The notes beneath the pieces are model-generated. The model ran no database searches and had not been told where the DNA came from. It saw only the letters and a list, made by a program, of their open reading frames with translations. From Cristatella mucedo (taxonomy: Eukaryota > Bryozoa > Phylactolaemata > Cristatellidae): a stretch of 64,000 nucleotides of DNA. The DNA lies in NCBI GenBank assembly GCA_009760855.2, contig WPIO01000002.1, forward strand, positions 11,312,501 to 11,376,500. Reading direction: 5' to 3'. Below are positions 11,342 to 22,429 of the stretch, piece after piece; position 1 is the stretch's first letter, and every line of letters starts with the position of its first letter. Both the position numbers and the translations under genes were made by a program.

Positions 11342-11789
11342 TGCTGACTTCTATTCACTGCTGAATTCAACACTGCTTAATTACTACTAAATAACGTTGG
11401 TTGCAGCCATATATATACTACAATGATTGATCACCGCTGCAAAGTCTCGATCGCTCTCTATCGGAAGACTACAGAGGGTTCGAATAAAAGTGAAGCGTCG
11501 CGGGTCTACGGCAAGATTGAAGCAGTCCTGAACTCACCAAGCAGAACCTATTTCGCTCTCTTCTCCGGGCAAAAAATGCTCGATTGGCCTCAGATCAGGC
11601 AGCTGCGACATATACTCGGCTATCCAGAGTCTTCAAAAGCCAAACGTCGTGCGAATGCTCCAGGGTTAGTTCAGTAGCATCGTGAAGGAAGCTCGGTTTA
11701 GCAGCTGATTTCGGCTGGTCCTTACCATTTCATGGACGCTTGCAAAACTTTTGATTTCGTTGGAAGTCTGCGTGCACCGCATTCCTTTC

Positions 11790-13165
11790 GAGGGTGACGG
11801 CGCCCGCTTCAAAAGTCTCCAGATGGCGCGCGGTCGCATTCTCAGGCCGCGCTAGTCGATGCAGCGAAACCGAGGCCTCGTCAAAGCAAATCTGGCGCCG
11901 ATCGATAGAAGCGCGAATGCAAAGTTCGCATCAAGCCCCTCAAAAGTCGAGAGGTGCTCACGCGAGTACCCTAGGCATCCTGTCGTCGACTGGATCGCAT
12001 CGGCCTCAGCATGCGTCGCGATGGCGGCAGTCGCGTACTTCCGGCTGTTGGATGCTCTCGCGCCCGCTGCTTTTTTGCAAATCGCTCGAGCGAGCCGAGG
12101 ACGGCGGATGGACGTCAGCACGCGGCCGAGGGACCCGAGGCTCTCGCGTTCGATTGCACCCCGATCGCCGTAGCTGCAGTGCACCGCGGCGACGAATCGT
12201 ACACGTTGTGTGCGCCGTCTGCCGCCGATGGCGAGCGAGGTCGACGGGCCGCGGACAGTCTCCGCCACCAGCACGGATTACTGGCCGACGCGGCTACGGA
12301 GCCTCGGTCGGCGAAGGGTCGGCGGGCAGCGGACAGTCGCTGCCACCAGGTGGGCCGGCGGCGTTTCGCCGGCTCCGACCGATCGCCCTCGATCGCCTCA
12401 AACTCGCAATTTCTCGCTCGCTCTCGAGCGAAGCGCACCGGCCGTTGTCTCCGGCCTCGTAGAGCCGTGTAGCTTCGTGGCGCGTAGAGTGAGCTGATCT
12501 TCGCGAGGCACTGCTACAGGCTCGATCGCTTGTCGACGCCGCCGTGTGCTGCCGCGCCGCGCTCGCGGCGGCAGCGGCGTGCACCCAAAGTGCGACGTCG
12601 GCTCTCACCCAACCGGAGCGGCCGCTCGCCGCCGCCGCCGCCGCAGTATTCGTCACCGGTGGCGATTCTCCGCAGCCTGTCGACAGAGTGTCGGCGGCGA
12701 CACGCTGCCAGAGCTGAGGCCCAAGCGAGCCGCCGGAGCGATGAACCGGCTGGCAGCAGAGCCGAGCAGAGATCGGACTCGCCTGAGGACGCAGGCAGCA
12801 GAGCCGGCGTCCTCAGGCGAAAGTCCGATCTCTGCTCGGCCACGGGTGCTGTTGCTGGCAGAGACTCGCCGGCATTCTGTTTTCAATCGATGTATGTCGT
12901 TGAATATCTACTCAGCAAAGAATAATCTTTTACAAGTGCCGCTAAGCAAGCCACTTTGGACAGTTCAAGCTGGTCTAGCTGTTCCATTTAGGACCCGAAG
13001 GTGACAAAATCGTTCAAATTTCTCTCGTGACTCGCATTGTTCGAGCGGATGGGGCGCGATGTGCGAATCGGCTTGATAGTCTTTGCTATCTGCGTCTCGG
13101 CTCGTGGTAGCAATAATGCACTCGCCGCATTAACGAAAAGTCAATGTCAACTGAAAGTCTACGTC
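11790..13165 (-). repeat. tandem-family unit, copy 3
   Basis: Blocks in plus order are 11,840-11,950 (as 2,040-2,160), 12,000-12,465 (nearly identical to 2,200-2,695), 12,490-12,880 (GC-rich, as 2,700-2,900 and 10,490-10,720), and 12,885-13,160 (as 3,990-4,340). The two blocks that lie between these last pieces in copy 1 are missing here, so copy 3 is internally deleted or rearranged. Confidence 0.7.
12761..12840. repeat. long near-perfect inverted repeat
   Basis: The left arm 12,761-12,792 and right arm 12,807-12,840 are reverse complements over 32 bases, apart from two extra bases in the right arm. The loop is 14 bases. The right arm matches sequence also seen in copy 2 (TCTCTGCTCGGCC near 10,705). 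The left arm appears to be an inverted copy unique to this unit. Confidence 0.9.
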
Positions 13166-13194
13166 AATTACGGGCTACCTGCTTCCGCCTAGCG

Positions 13195-13890
13195 GAGGCG
13201 CAACTAGCTCGTGATGACCTCCTTCGTCATTGTGATCAAATTCGTCACCGACGCGATCCGTTAACAGTTGGCGGCGTGTACTTCTGTGCAACGTCGGCTT
13301 TCGCGAAACCGTACCCCTATGATTTATCGTCGCTTAAAAGATTTAACAGTCTCAATTGAACTGGATCGGAAGCTCGCAGAGGGCTCGAATTAGAGCGGAG
13401 CGTCATTCGGAACGCGGGCCTACGGCAAGATTGAAAGAGTCCAGAACTCTCCAAACAGAACTAATTCCGCTCTTTGCTCCGCTATCCAATACTGGATTGA
13501 CAGCCACAGATCAGGCATGCGACAGCTGCGACACATACTTGGCGATCCAACGTCTCTAACCGCCAAACGTCGCGTGAGTGCTTCAGGGTCAGTTCAGTAG
13601 CGTCGTGTTGGAACTTCGGCTTAGCAGCGCTCGTCTTTAACATTTCATGGACTTCACTTTCGAAAATTTTAGTGTGTTGGAAGTCATTGAAGATCGCCAC
13701 GCGAATACTGATGTTTGATCAGTTCCGCTAGTGTCGAGCCGATGATGATGAGGAAATAATGCAAATTCCCCGTCTTAAATCGGTTCGCGAATATTTCCAT
13801 AATCGCTTGGCTGCATCTCGGCTAGTCCTTACGGTAATTCACGTGTCGCCTTGACCCGCAGTCAATAAAAGGTAACCTTGATTACGGGCC
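13195..13890 (-). repeat. tandem-family unit, copy 4 (partial)
   Basis: 13,210-13,340 resembles 10,425-10,530, 13,350-13,510 resembles 3,655-3,800 and 11,424-11,600, and 13,520-13,690 resembles 11,600-11,770. 13,800-13,890 resembles 4,200-4,320. On the minus strand the 13,350-13,510 block encodes an RSALIRALCELP segment, as copy 1 encodes RSALIRTLCELP. Confidence 0.65.
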
Positions 13891-14287
13891 GCGGACGGGC
13901 GGCAACTCAGCGGGCATGTCTGGGTGGCGACTGGCTGGGCTGCTGCTCCTCACCAAGTTGTGGTTGCCTGGCTGGAATCTGGCACTTTAGTGTGGTGCTT
14001 AAGTCCGACTTCCGTTTGCCCGACAGCCTTTAGAAGATTCACATTCAATAGCATGTAGCTTCTACAAATCTAAATTAATATGAGTTTAGTAATTTTTCTA
14101 AAAACTACTTTTGTGCAAAAATGAAACTAAAATTAAGAAAAACAAAAGAGAAATTTCAATAATCGCAAATATAAAATTAACATCTTCGCACTAGTCAACG
14201 ATACAATGTAAAAGCTTTGGCGAAGTATCAAGTTATTTATGCTGATACCGCAGCCGTAAGCATGGTCCTACGTACCTGCTGAGGGAC
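13891..14287. other. spacer, no gene seen
   Basis: Unique-looking sequence with no coding or repeat signal before the microsatellite. Confidence 0.5.
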
Positions 14288-14415
14288 AGACACGCACACG
14301 CACACGCACACGCACACGCACACGCACACGCACACGCACACGCACACGCACACGCACACGCACACGCACACGCACACGCACACGCACACGCACACGCACA
14401 CGCACACGCACACGC

Positions 14416-14503
<88 letters not shown>

Positions 14504-14505
14504 AT
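14288..14505. repeat. compound microsatellite (CACACG)n then (CA)n
   Basis: About 135 bases of an exact CACACG hexamer array run straight into about 75 bases of CA dinucleotides. The hexamer differs from (CA)n by one base every six, which suggests it expanded from a mutated CA tract. The minus-strand frames of alternating Cys/Val, Arg/Val and Ala/Cys are products of the repeat. Confidence 0.97.
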
Positions 14506-14789
14506 ATATATGGTTCTCTAGTATAATTGCGGTTTGTGATACGACCGTCACTGTGGTCCGTGACCTGGACAGCTACTTCATCTGATTTACGATGCAAAAG
14601 AGCAGCGCAGGCTGCTGTCACGTGGATGAGTGGCTTCATCAGCACCCAGATGCTGTCACGTGGATGCTCACATTGCGCTTCCTTTGAAAATGCCACCGAA
14701 CAACAAATGCCAGCCCAAGAAACCCCAGACAGAGACACCCAGCAGTGCACAGGCTTCTTTGGCGCCCAATCCTTTGCAGAGGTAGAGTG

Positions 14790-14862
14790 TAGAGTGCCTA
14801 GAAAGAGATTGAGTTCTCTGAGGGCGCTTTATCAAGTGTGTTATTACTATTGTTATTATCCT
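14790..14862 (+). mobile_element. LINE family A, isolated 3' end
   Basis: Only the terminal stem-loop region (GTGCCTAGAAAGAGATTGAG, then GAGGGCGCTTTATCAAGTG) and a TTATTACTATTGTTATTA tail survive. An extremely 5'-truncated insertion. Confidence 0.85.
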
Positions 14863-15589
14863 TCTTGTCGCGTGGATATACACGTCGCGCTTCGTCTGAA
14901 ACTGCCACCAGCAAATGAAACCACAGTTTAACTTCAACATGATCATTCTCTAGTGGCAGTTTACTTGCATGACTAATTCTATGCTAATGCCAGCTCTATA
15001 CTTAATCTAATTCTAGTTTTTGCTCTGGCATGGTTCCAATATATTTAGTCTTTGATTTTCCGTAGCCGTGCTTGTTCTTTTTTAGCCTGGTGATCAGTAT
15101 TTGTCTTTAATTTAGCCCGGCCTTTGGTTTTAAAAGTCTCATGCAAGGAGTTGCAGGAAAGCCAAGAAACAGCTGCAGCAAATGCCTATTAGGAATTTGG
15201 GCAAGGCGAGGGATGAAGATGGGGCGGGCTCAACGTAGCTCTCGAAGACCATCAATTAGGCGTGAGAGCACTTGCCTATTCATTTGCTCGTGGTCAACGT
15301 CGATGCCTAGTAATGATCTTTAGGGCTGCCACGGTCTGAGACGTTGAGCGGTTAAGCAAGCTCAACCTTGACGACATTTCTTCAATAAGCTGCGCTCTCG
15401 ATCTTGTAAGCGTGAAGTGCGAGCACGTTCCCGCTGGGCGTAGGGACCTCTAGCAAACTCTGCGCGAGCACGAGAAAACGGGGAAAACTCTCGCGCATCC
15501 TTTCGAGCTGTGAGATCAGATATGGCATCGTTGTGAGGCGTGACGCCGGCAGGCGTGAGCCGAAAAAAGCTCGAAAAGTAAATGTTAAA
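14863..15589. other. intergenic, no gene seen
   Basis: No coding or repeat signature was found. Confidence 0.45.
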
Positions 15590-15665
15590 TGCAACGCATT
15601 TCTACAGTGCCCCAAGAGAACTGAAACTCTACCTACGCACTTCACATATACCGCAGGGCTTTAGG
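15590..15665 (-). mobile_element. unassigned retroelement 3' end
   Basis: On the plus strand it reads GCCCCAAGAGAACTGAAACT, then CTTCACATATACCGCAGGGC. A matching segment occurs at 49,372-49,450 (GCCCCACGAGAACTGAACCC, CTTCACATATGCCTCAGGGC). The layout (AGAACTGAA and a short gap before a GCxCTTCACAT box) resembles the antisense 3' end of an L2-type LINE or of a SINE sharing that tail, but from a different family than A. Confidence 0.5.
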
Positions 15666-17589
15666 CAAGGACCTCGGTCGTCAGAGGCGAGCAGCTTGAC
15701 CCCTGGGCCCTGACCCCTGGGCCAGACCGGGGTTGAAACATTGCCGAGTCTCTCTCTCTCTTTTCTCTCGACTCGCTAACGTCCAGCTGGTTGCCCGTGT
15801 TGCGGGCGCGGGCACGCGCTATAGTTGCAAATGACCGCCGATGTCGGAGTCTGAGGTCAGCGCCTCCCTCATTAGTGCCTCTCAAGAGGCTGACGACCAA
15901 TAATACGTTTATCATCGTGCGGAGATCAGGGGCAGTAGGGTACTGGCTAATTACTCGGCCCAGCGACGCCAGAGCAAGCAAAGGTCGCCACAACGATTTT
16001 TCACAAATGCCTCTTAACGGTCGCTATGATGAGCGATTAGTGCACGCTGGTGAGTTAGCGTGAGTAGCCGCGCATTTAGCTGCGGACTACTTCCCCCCAC
16101 GCTCCGCCCCTCACTTCGCGAGTGAGGCTGTCAGAATCGCCAGTGGCGTGCGGGCTACTCTGGCTAAAACCTAATTCTCCTTATTTGAATAATCCTTAGG
16201 CAGTGACGGATCCGGTTGCGTTTGCCGTTCCCCTATGGCGGGGCAGGTCTGGCCCCGCCCCCAGATGCAAATGCTTGCTCCGCCACTGTCCTTGGAAGTT
16301 TTCCTTAGCTCGGCAAAGATGAGAATCCTTTTCTAATTTGCAGATGTTCGCACAGACACTTAATATATATGTGCTTTTAAATTTCGGGACCCAGGAGACG
16401 TCAGAAAAAGCCTTGCAGACCCTGCATGTAAATGCAGAATAATGAAATATCAAATTTGGCCGAAGCAGTTTTTGCTAGTGTAAAACGGATTTCAAATTTT
16501 GGATTGCGACATAGGATATTTTGCTTTATGAGTGAAGCGAGGTATTTATTCGACATCGACAGATTAAAACGAGATCTTTGACCACGAGGTCAATTGTTTT
16601 TGGCTCAAATTCCTTAAACATGCATGCCTATCGATCTTTGTTATGGAGAAATGCTCAGTGAATCTCACTTGGCCACCAATCAAAGCGACCAACGTTGCTA
16701 GGCGTATTATTTCGCTGCCATTTAAAAGATTCTTTTAAAACCGTGGAATGATAGCAATTGGACATTTAGATTCCCGAACGCTGGTGTGCGTTCGCTGCTT
16801 GAAACAGCACCGCATGCAAGAACATTTTAGGTTGATACTTTTAACATGCATTCTAAGCATTATGAACCGAGGTATATTTACAGCTCATTTATGTGATGGC
16901 GTAGGCTTTGGCTCACACCAGAGCCAGCAAAATTTATAAAATTAATAACAAAAATAAGACATTTTCACTGCGCCTCAAGTGAACTGTTACTCTTGAAGGC
17001 ACTCTACGTATGTTCTTGAGTAAGCACAACAATTGGTTAGTCATTAAACGCTATTGCGGAGGCAAGGTCGCGATCGCGGAAGGGAGCGAGTCTGCCTCCA
17101 CAGTCTGCACAGGAGCAGCTGCCATGGAGCTGGGGGAAGCCTGGAGCAAACCGGGACGCTGATGTAGGCAGGAGGATCCGCTGGGATCCATTTGCGAAGT
17201 CGGAGCGAGCGACACGGTTAATTCGAAAGCGAGACCTCTCAACGTCGCCACGCTGTTGTATTTTTATTTTAGAAAACACTGCCTCGACGAGAACGAATGA
17301 TAATATCGTGCCATAGCTGCAATCTATGCTTAGTCGTGGGCCAATCACTTTTCGAATAAAAAACCCGAGAGTTCCGCCGTATTTATAATTGCTGTTGTCG
17401 GCAGGGCGTGCCCCCTTACCCAAAAATCTAGCTTAGCCACTGATAACATGCTAATTGCAAACTCGCATAGGCACTCAACAAAGACCATTCACACGGACCT
17501 AGAAAATGTTGTGAGGAAAAGAAACGATTTTAACTTCTCTTTTAACGTCATTAAGCCAGAGGTAGTCACTTGTTAAGCCGGCAGTGAGT
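15666..17589. other. intergenic, no gene seen
   Basis: Several GC-rich frames (15,661-15,993 minus; 17,037-17,423 minus) show no recognisable features. A short direct repeat, TGACCCCTGGGCC, lies at about 15,698-15,723. Confidence 0.4.
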
Positions 17590-18420
17590 TTCAGGGTTTG
17601 GGAGCGTATAAACAAACTAATGCATGGGCCCTAAAGGATTTGAATTTGGCGAGAGGTACAGCTACAAGACTCGAGTCAGAAGAGCGTCTGGTACGATGGC
17701 CAAACTAATTAGGAAGTAGCATGGATAGGTAGGGTGGCGTTAAAAACTGATGGAACCTAGAACTGAGTGACACAAACTAGGGGTTGATTGTCTGCATGAT
17801 GATAAGCCAGTTCAGGTCGGTGAGAAGAGGTCAATTGTGACGCTTACGATAGACCGACTAGCTGCAGAGTCCTACGCCGGCTGTGAACGCACCATTGCAC
17901 CGCCGTCAAAAATTCCCTACGAGCATGCCGGCAGAGATACCTAAGTTACAAAAGTCGAGACCGATTGTCATAAATGCGGAAAGAAAACTTAAACTAACGT
18001 ATCCCTGTCTGTAAGGAGGCCCGATTTTTATGATATATATATATGTATATATGATATATATATATATATATCAATTTTTTTCTAATGTCACGTTGGTGAA
18101 AATAGGCAGAATTGACGGCGGAGCTTATGCGATCGTTTAGTTAAAGGTCCCATTGGAACCGACGCCCAGATTTCAAGCACGTGCTACAGGCAACGCAAGC
18201 CCATATTGAAGGAAAGGTTTGCTCGTTTCGGGGTCACACCAGATTAGCCCATAAGTAGCAATTCAGTTTTATCATTATTCAGTTTTATAACGTTTCTCGC
18301 TAGGCTAGTGCAAGTGTCAGCAACACAAGCGGCATTGGAGTTGAGAGAGTTTGACGAGCCGACAGACGAGAAGATATCGAAGCGCAGGTTCAGCTGTTTG
18401 TCATCCGTTAAAAAAAATGT
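17590..18420 (-). mobile_element. LINE family A, degenerate copy
   Basis: The antisense order of landmarks matches better copies. The SFGDRAF/KAWNSL region is near 17,600-17,690, the LHWLP region near 17,800, the NSAARLVC region near 17,870 and the DKTELLLMG segment near 18,250. Stops are frequent. An (AT)n tract at 18,028-18,072 interrupts it. Confidence 0.7.
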
Positions 18421-18905
18421 AAGCCTCGGTCGTGACGTTCGACGACAAAGTGCAGCTGCATAAATCAAGCAGCCGCATGCAACTCTCGCCCGCGGAACTT
18501 CCTGCCTGGCTTTGCCGATGCGAAGCGAATGGAGAAGCTGCAGCCGGCCAGCAGCCGCGTCGCGGGACGCAGCGTCACCTCGGCGAGCAGCAGCGACACG
18601 GCAAACTCCCCTAGAAGCGCCGGAAAGGAGTGACACGTTTCGCTGCGCAGGGGAGCGGCTCAGAGGCTCATTTACAGGCAGGCAGATTTACGCGACGGCC
18701 GGCACCGACGGCCGGCCTCACGCACGCGGTCAGCCACTGAGCGTGCGCACCAGGTGAACCAGCGCGACACGCTCCGACGCAGCCGCTGAACCCGAATCCT
18801 CGCCCATGTAAGAGCTCGCGAAATGCTCGCTTGAGAGGACCACCGTTCAGAGTCTCTTCAACGGCTACGTAAAGGGGCAAAAAGAGACTCTAAACTTTAT
18901 AACGT
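18421..18905. other. GC-rich spacer, no gene seen
   Basis: GC-rich frames on both strands have no family resemblance. Confidence 0.4.
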
Positions 18906-19060
18906 GAATAATAATAATAATAATGCACCTGTTATAGCGCCCTCAGAGAACTCAATCTCTTTCTCAATCCTCAATCTCTTCTAGGCACCACACATTTGTT
19001 GCAAGGGAAGCACGATCGAATGGCTAGTGGTAGCGTGCTCAAAGACAGCAAGCATAATTA
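18906..19060 (-). mobile_element. LINE family A, 3' end
   Basis: An antisense (AAT)n tail at 18,906-18,923 is followed by GCGCCCTCAGAGAACTCAATC and the rest of the stem-loop and 3' UTR (GGAAGCACGATCGAATGG). An internal duplication, TCAATCTCTT, sits in the stem-loop. Confidence 0.85.
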
Positions 19061-19370
19061 TGAAAACAATCTTATTTGATGACGGTCAGTGTAATGTCTT
19101 TGGCGATCCTATCTCTTTTTGCCTCCCAGCATCAGGTTCTGTTGACTCTGAACTTTTGAAACGCGCTGATAAAAGCGTGCAGTTCTAGCAACCCTGGTAA
19201 ATGTGCGCACGACAAAAGCGCACAAACATAATAATATTTGTAATTATATAATTTGATTGATTTAACTGGTTTTCGGTTTTCCAAATCAATTCATATTAAA
19301 CCAAAAGAAATGGGCATTGAATTGCACGGTTGTTGTGGAAGTAACAATAGTACGTCTAATTTTGACATGC
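19061..19370. other. spacer, no gene seen
   Basis: AT-rich between two antisense LINE copies. Nothing else is visible. Confidence 0.5.
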
Positions 19371-20790
19371 ATTAATAATACTAATAATTAAAATAATACA
19401 TTTGATTAAGCACCCTCAGAGAACTCAATCTCTATCTAGGTGCTTTATAATTGCTGCAAAGGAAGCTCGATCGAATGGTAAGTGGTACCATGCTCAATAA
19501 ATAACAAGAGTCACATAGTTAGGGGTGATACGAACAGGGTCAGCGTGCAAGTGTGGTTAGTGGCAGCATGCAACACTGCCAACACGCATAGGCACATAAA
19601 GGACGAATCACAGAGACCCACTAAATGCTATCGTAAATAGATGCGTTTTTAGTTTATTTTTAAATGTGGACAAGTCAGGAGATGTCGTGACGCAGATCGA
19701 GAGTGAGCTCCAGGCTTTGGAAGCAGACGAACTAAAAACACGGTCTCCAAAGGATTTGAGGTTTGTACGAAGTACACGTAAACTATTGGATTCCGAAAAG
19801 CCGGTGGTACGATGCTTAGCCTGGTGGGTGAGTAGATCTGATAGCTAGGCAGTAGCCAAAGGATGAAGGGACCTAAAAGTGAGAGACAAAACCTTGAGGT
19901 CGATCCGTTGCTTGACTGGTAGCCAGTGCAGGTCAGTGAGAAGTAGTGTGATGTGGCAACTGCGACGCTCGTGGCCGACAAGCCTAGATGCAGAGTTTTG
20001 CACTAGCTGTTAGCGCCTGATTGCACAGACCGGTGAAACAGCAAGCAGTCAGTTGCCAAAGTCAAGACGGGATGTCACAAATGCATTGACCAACTTATAC
20101 CTCCCTGTGTAAACAAGCCCACATTTTAGCAATGTTATGTAGTGGAAAGTAGGCAGACTTGACTGTGACGCTGATGAGGTCTTCCTATGAAAGGTCACTT
20201 TGGAACATGACACCTAGATTTCGCACAGATTCAAGAGGAGATATGCTGGCATACCCAATTTTAAGCGCTAGCCTTTCTAATTTCTGAATCACTTTCTGTT
20301 TGCCCATAACTAGTTAGCTGGATTATCATCGTTTAATTTAAGAAAATTGGCTGCAATCCATGTGTGGATGTCAGAAATACATGCAGTTATGGAGTTGAAA
20401 GAATTCGAGGTGCTCGAAGGCTGGGAGGGATCAAAGCAAAGGTACAACTGAGTGTCATCCGCATAAAAGTGAAAGCCTGGATTGTGCTTGGCAATTACAT
20501 CAGCAAGAGGGAGAGTATAAACAGTGAAAAGAAGCGGACCTAGCACAGAGCCCTGTGGTACCCCATATTTCTGAGGTACCTCGAATAATCTTTGTCCATT
20601 CAAGTCAATACTCTGGAGTCTCCCACTGAGATAGGACTTGAACCATTGCAGAGCAGTGCCAGTGATGCCCAGGCGAGATGAGAGGCGCTCAAGAAGGACT
20701 TTGTGATCGATAGTATAAAAAGCTGCCGAAAGACCGAGCAAAACAAGCAGCAACAACCAATCAATGCATTGATAATGAAAACTCTGAATC
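19371..20790 (-). mobile_element. LINE family A, 5'-truncated copy
   Basis: Antisense copy with an (AAT)n tail near 19,371-19,410 and the full 3' UTR. The C-terminal region near 19,690-19,990 is degraded. A long RT frame at 20,310-20,756 encodes AAFYTIDHKVLLERL, GVPQGSVLGPLLFTVYTLPL and the catalytic YADDTQLYLCFDP. It starts at the same RT position as the 5.5 kb copy. Stops separate the RT from the C-terminal frame. Confidence 0.93.
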
Positions 20791-21002
20791 CAGCAGGTAT
20801 CATGTCAGATTTTGAGAAACCAAGTCCAAATGCCCGTTCAACCATCTTTCCTGGAGCTAGTTGGATGCTTGTTTGATCTCGGACAGAATTCTTGGCGCAA
20901 GGTTCAAGATTCCAAACTTGAAACAGCCAACCGAGACGCCAAAAATCTGCGAATGTACGACATAACTAGCTCTGACGTTGGTTCCTGTCGTGGATATTTC
21001 CG

Positions 21003-21300
21003 GTGCTTTCCACGAATTGGTCTATAAATTCCCTCCTTTAAGGGCACGATTGATCAACTACTGGGAAGACACATACATAGGCAGACAGCGAAGAGGTCGA
21101 CGTGCAAATCCAAGATTTCCTTTGCAACTGTGGAACGATCGTGCTCGCATCATCGACTGCCTACCTTGGAACAGTTCTAGTTGGAGACTATCTTCCAGGA
21201 ATAGAACACAAGTAGAGCGCATAATTAAAAATAGGCCAACATTATTAGGCTATATAAAGTCTTTCCGTATAACTACACCATTTCAAAATATATTTTAAAG
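21003..21300 (+). pseudogene. MULE-type transposase C-terminal remnant
   Basis: The plus frame reads LINYWEDTYIGRQRRGRR, then NPRFPLQLWND, and later RPTLLGYIKSFR. The order EDTYIGR, RRxxPRFP, LWN, then a position where RTNN..E..H would be expected, resembles the C-terminal part of MULE-like transposases and their host-derived MULE-domain relatives, as I recall the family. Here the RTNNxxEgW region is replaced by CLPWNSSSWRLSSRNRT, which points to mutation or a frame disturbance. No upstream catalytic DDE part was found nearby. A distantly related host protein exon is possible. Confidence 0.5.
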
Positions 21301-21857
21301 CTGGCATAAATTGCAATGCGATGAGTTATACTGCGTATTTATTTCCTCTAATAGAATACTCTGTGAATACCTATTTAAACAGCGTTACTTAAAGTTATTT
21401 TTGGTGGCCTTCTGTCGATGCGCTTCTCTCCGGCGAACTTACGCTTGGTTACCTTCGCTTCCGCTTTGCTAGGCGGCTGCATCACGCGATGGATGAACTT
21501 GCTGATTGCACGATAGCGGAGTTTGAAAACAAGTCTTTCACGCATTTCTTTTTGGCTCTCAGATGGACGTAACGTTCTTCCTGGTTTCTGCTTTTCTAAT
21601 GAACGTCGGTCTCTACAAGGCACTGCTCTGCCCTAGGCAGTGCTCGGCCCCATCGTGCCACGCCGCCACACGTGTCCCAGCGCGCTCCAGCGCTTGGCTC
21701 TGAGCCGTTCGTTTTTGCCGGCTGCTGGTGTGCAGCGCCAGCGCGAGACGGTGGTTAGACTTTGGACTGATCACAGGTCAGACGTGTCGCATCTTGCAAC
21801 TGCCACGGTGAGACTGTGAGGAATGTGCATCTCAAGAGTACCTTCTTCCAGCTATTG
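21301..21857. other. spacer, no gene assigned
   Basis: Includes an 82-codon minus frame (21,375-21,623) rich in Lys and Arg with no recognised domain and no clear splice sites. Confidence 0.4.
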
Positions 21858-21869
21858 TTATATACATAT

Positions 21870-21913
<44 letters not shown>

Positions 21914-21939
21914 ATATATATATATATGTATGTATATAT

Positions 21940-21970
<31 letters not shown>

Positions 21971-21982
21971 CATATATACAAT
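21858..21982. repeat. (TA)n/(TACA)n microsatellite
   Basis: About 120 bases of TA and TATG/TACA units. Tyr/Ile-rich frames on both strands are products of the repeat. Confidence 0.95.
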
Positions 21983-22365
21983 CGGATTCGCACGCCGGGA
22001 GTCCGACCGAGTCGGTGGAGATCTGGACCTGGCTTAGATTCAACGATGTAACGTTGCGAAGGTCTCGTGGCCGCGCCATTTTCACCTCCAACATGATAGC
22101 CTGGTTCGTCATCACTATGTCATTTTGTTCTCCTACAGGATGCCTTTCAAGTGCTCTGCATGATTAGGCCGTGCCTCGTCCTTAAGGTCATCCATGAGTT
22201 GGGCGCGACTTGGCGTGAAATCGCTGTCATCGACTATTGTGCCAGCCTTCGGTCCGTCAATAACATGGCGCGTCTTCCAAATTCTTGAACGCCCTTGCGA
22301 AAAACTTGCGTTCTTACCTATAACAGCTCACGAAGCAGGAAACAATTTTTGAGCTCAGCAGTAAG

Positions 22366-22425
22366 TATCTTCGCTCAGTGGTAAGGTGCTCGCTCTTCAC
22401 GACCCAGATTGAGGATCAATGAGGT
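22366..22425 (+). mobile_element. SINE head fragment (tRNA-like)
   Basis: GCTCAGTGGTAAGGTGCTCGC resembles an A box. It continues TCTTCACGACCCAGATTGAG like the heads at 32.8 and 43.4 kb. The B box is lost (GAGGATCAATG). No SINE body follows. Confidence 0.5.
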
Positions 22426-22429
22426 ATTG

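Larger units (their letters stand above)
10090..11780 (-). repeat. tandem-family unit, copy 2
   Basis: Aligns with copy 1. The helical-protein block is at 10,490-11,040, the next block at 11,015-11,341, and a further block at 11,424-11,600. A second, partial version of the helical block lies at 10,370-10,450 (RHHRQFSPALSGSLEAAF on minus), so this unit carries an internal partial duplication. The near-identical GC-rich block of copies 1 and 3 is missing. Confidence 0.7.

Noticed and set aside
14233-14750. Long minus-strand frames of Cys-Val, Ala-Cys and Arg-Val repeats
   Set aside because: Direct read-through of the CACACG/CA microsatellite in three frames. No flanking coding signal.
21375-21623. 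Lys/Arg-rich 82-codon minus ORF as a real exon
   Set aside because: No recognised family, and no convincing splice sites at either end.
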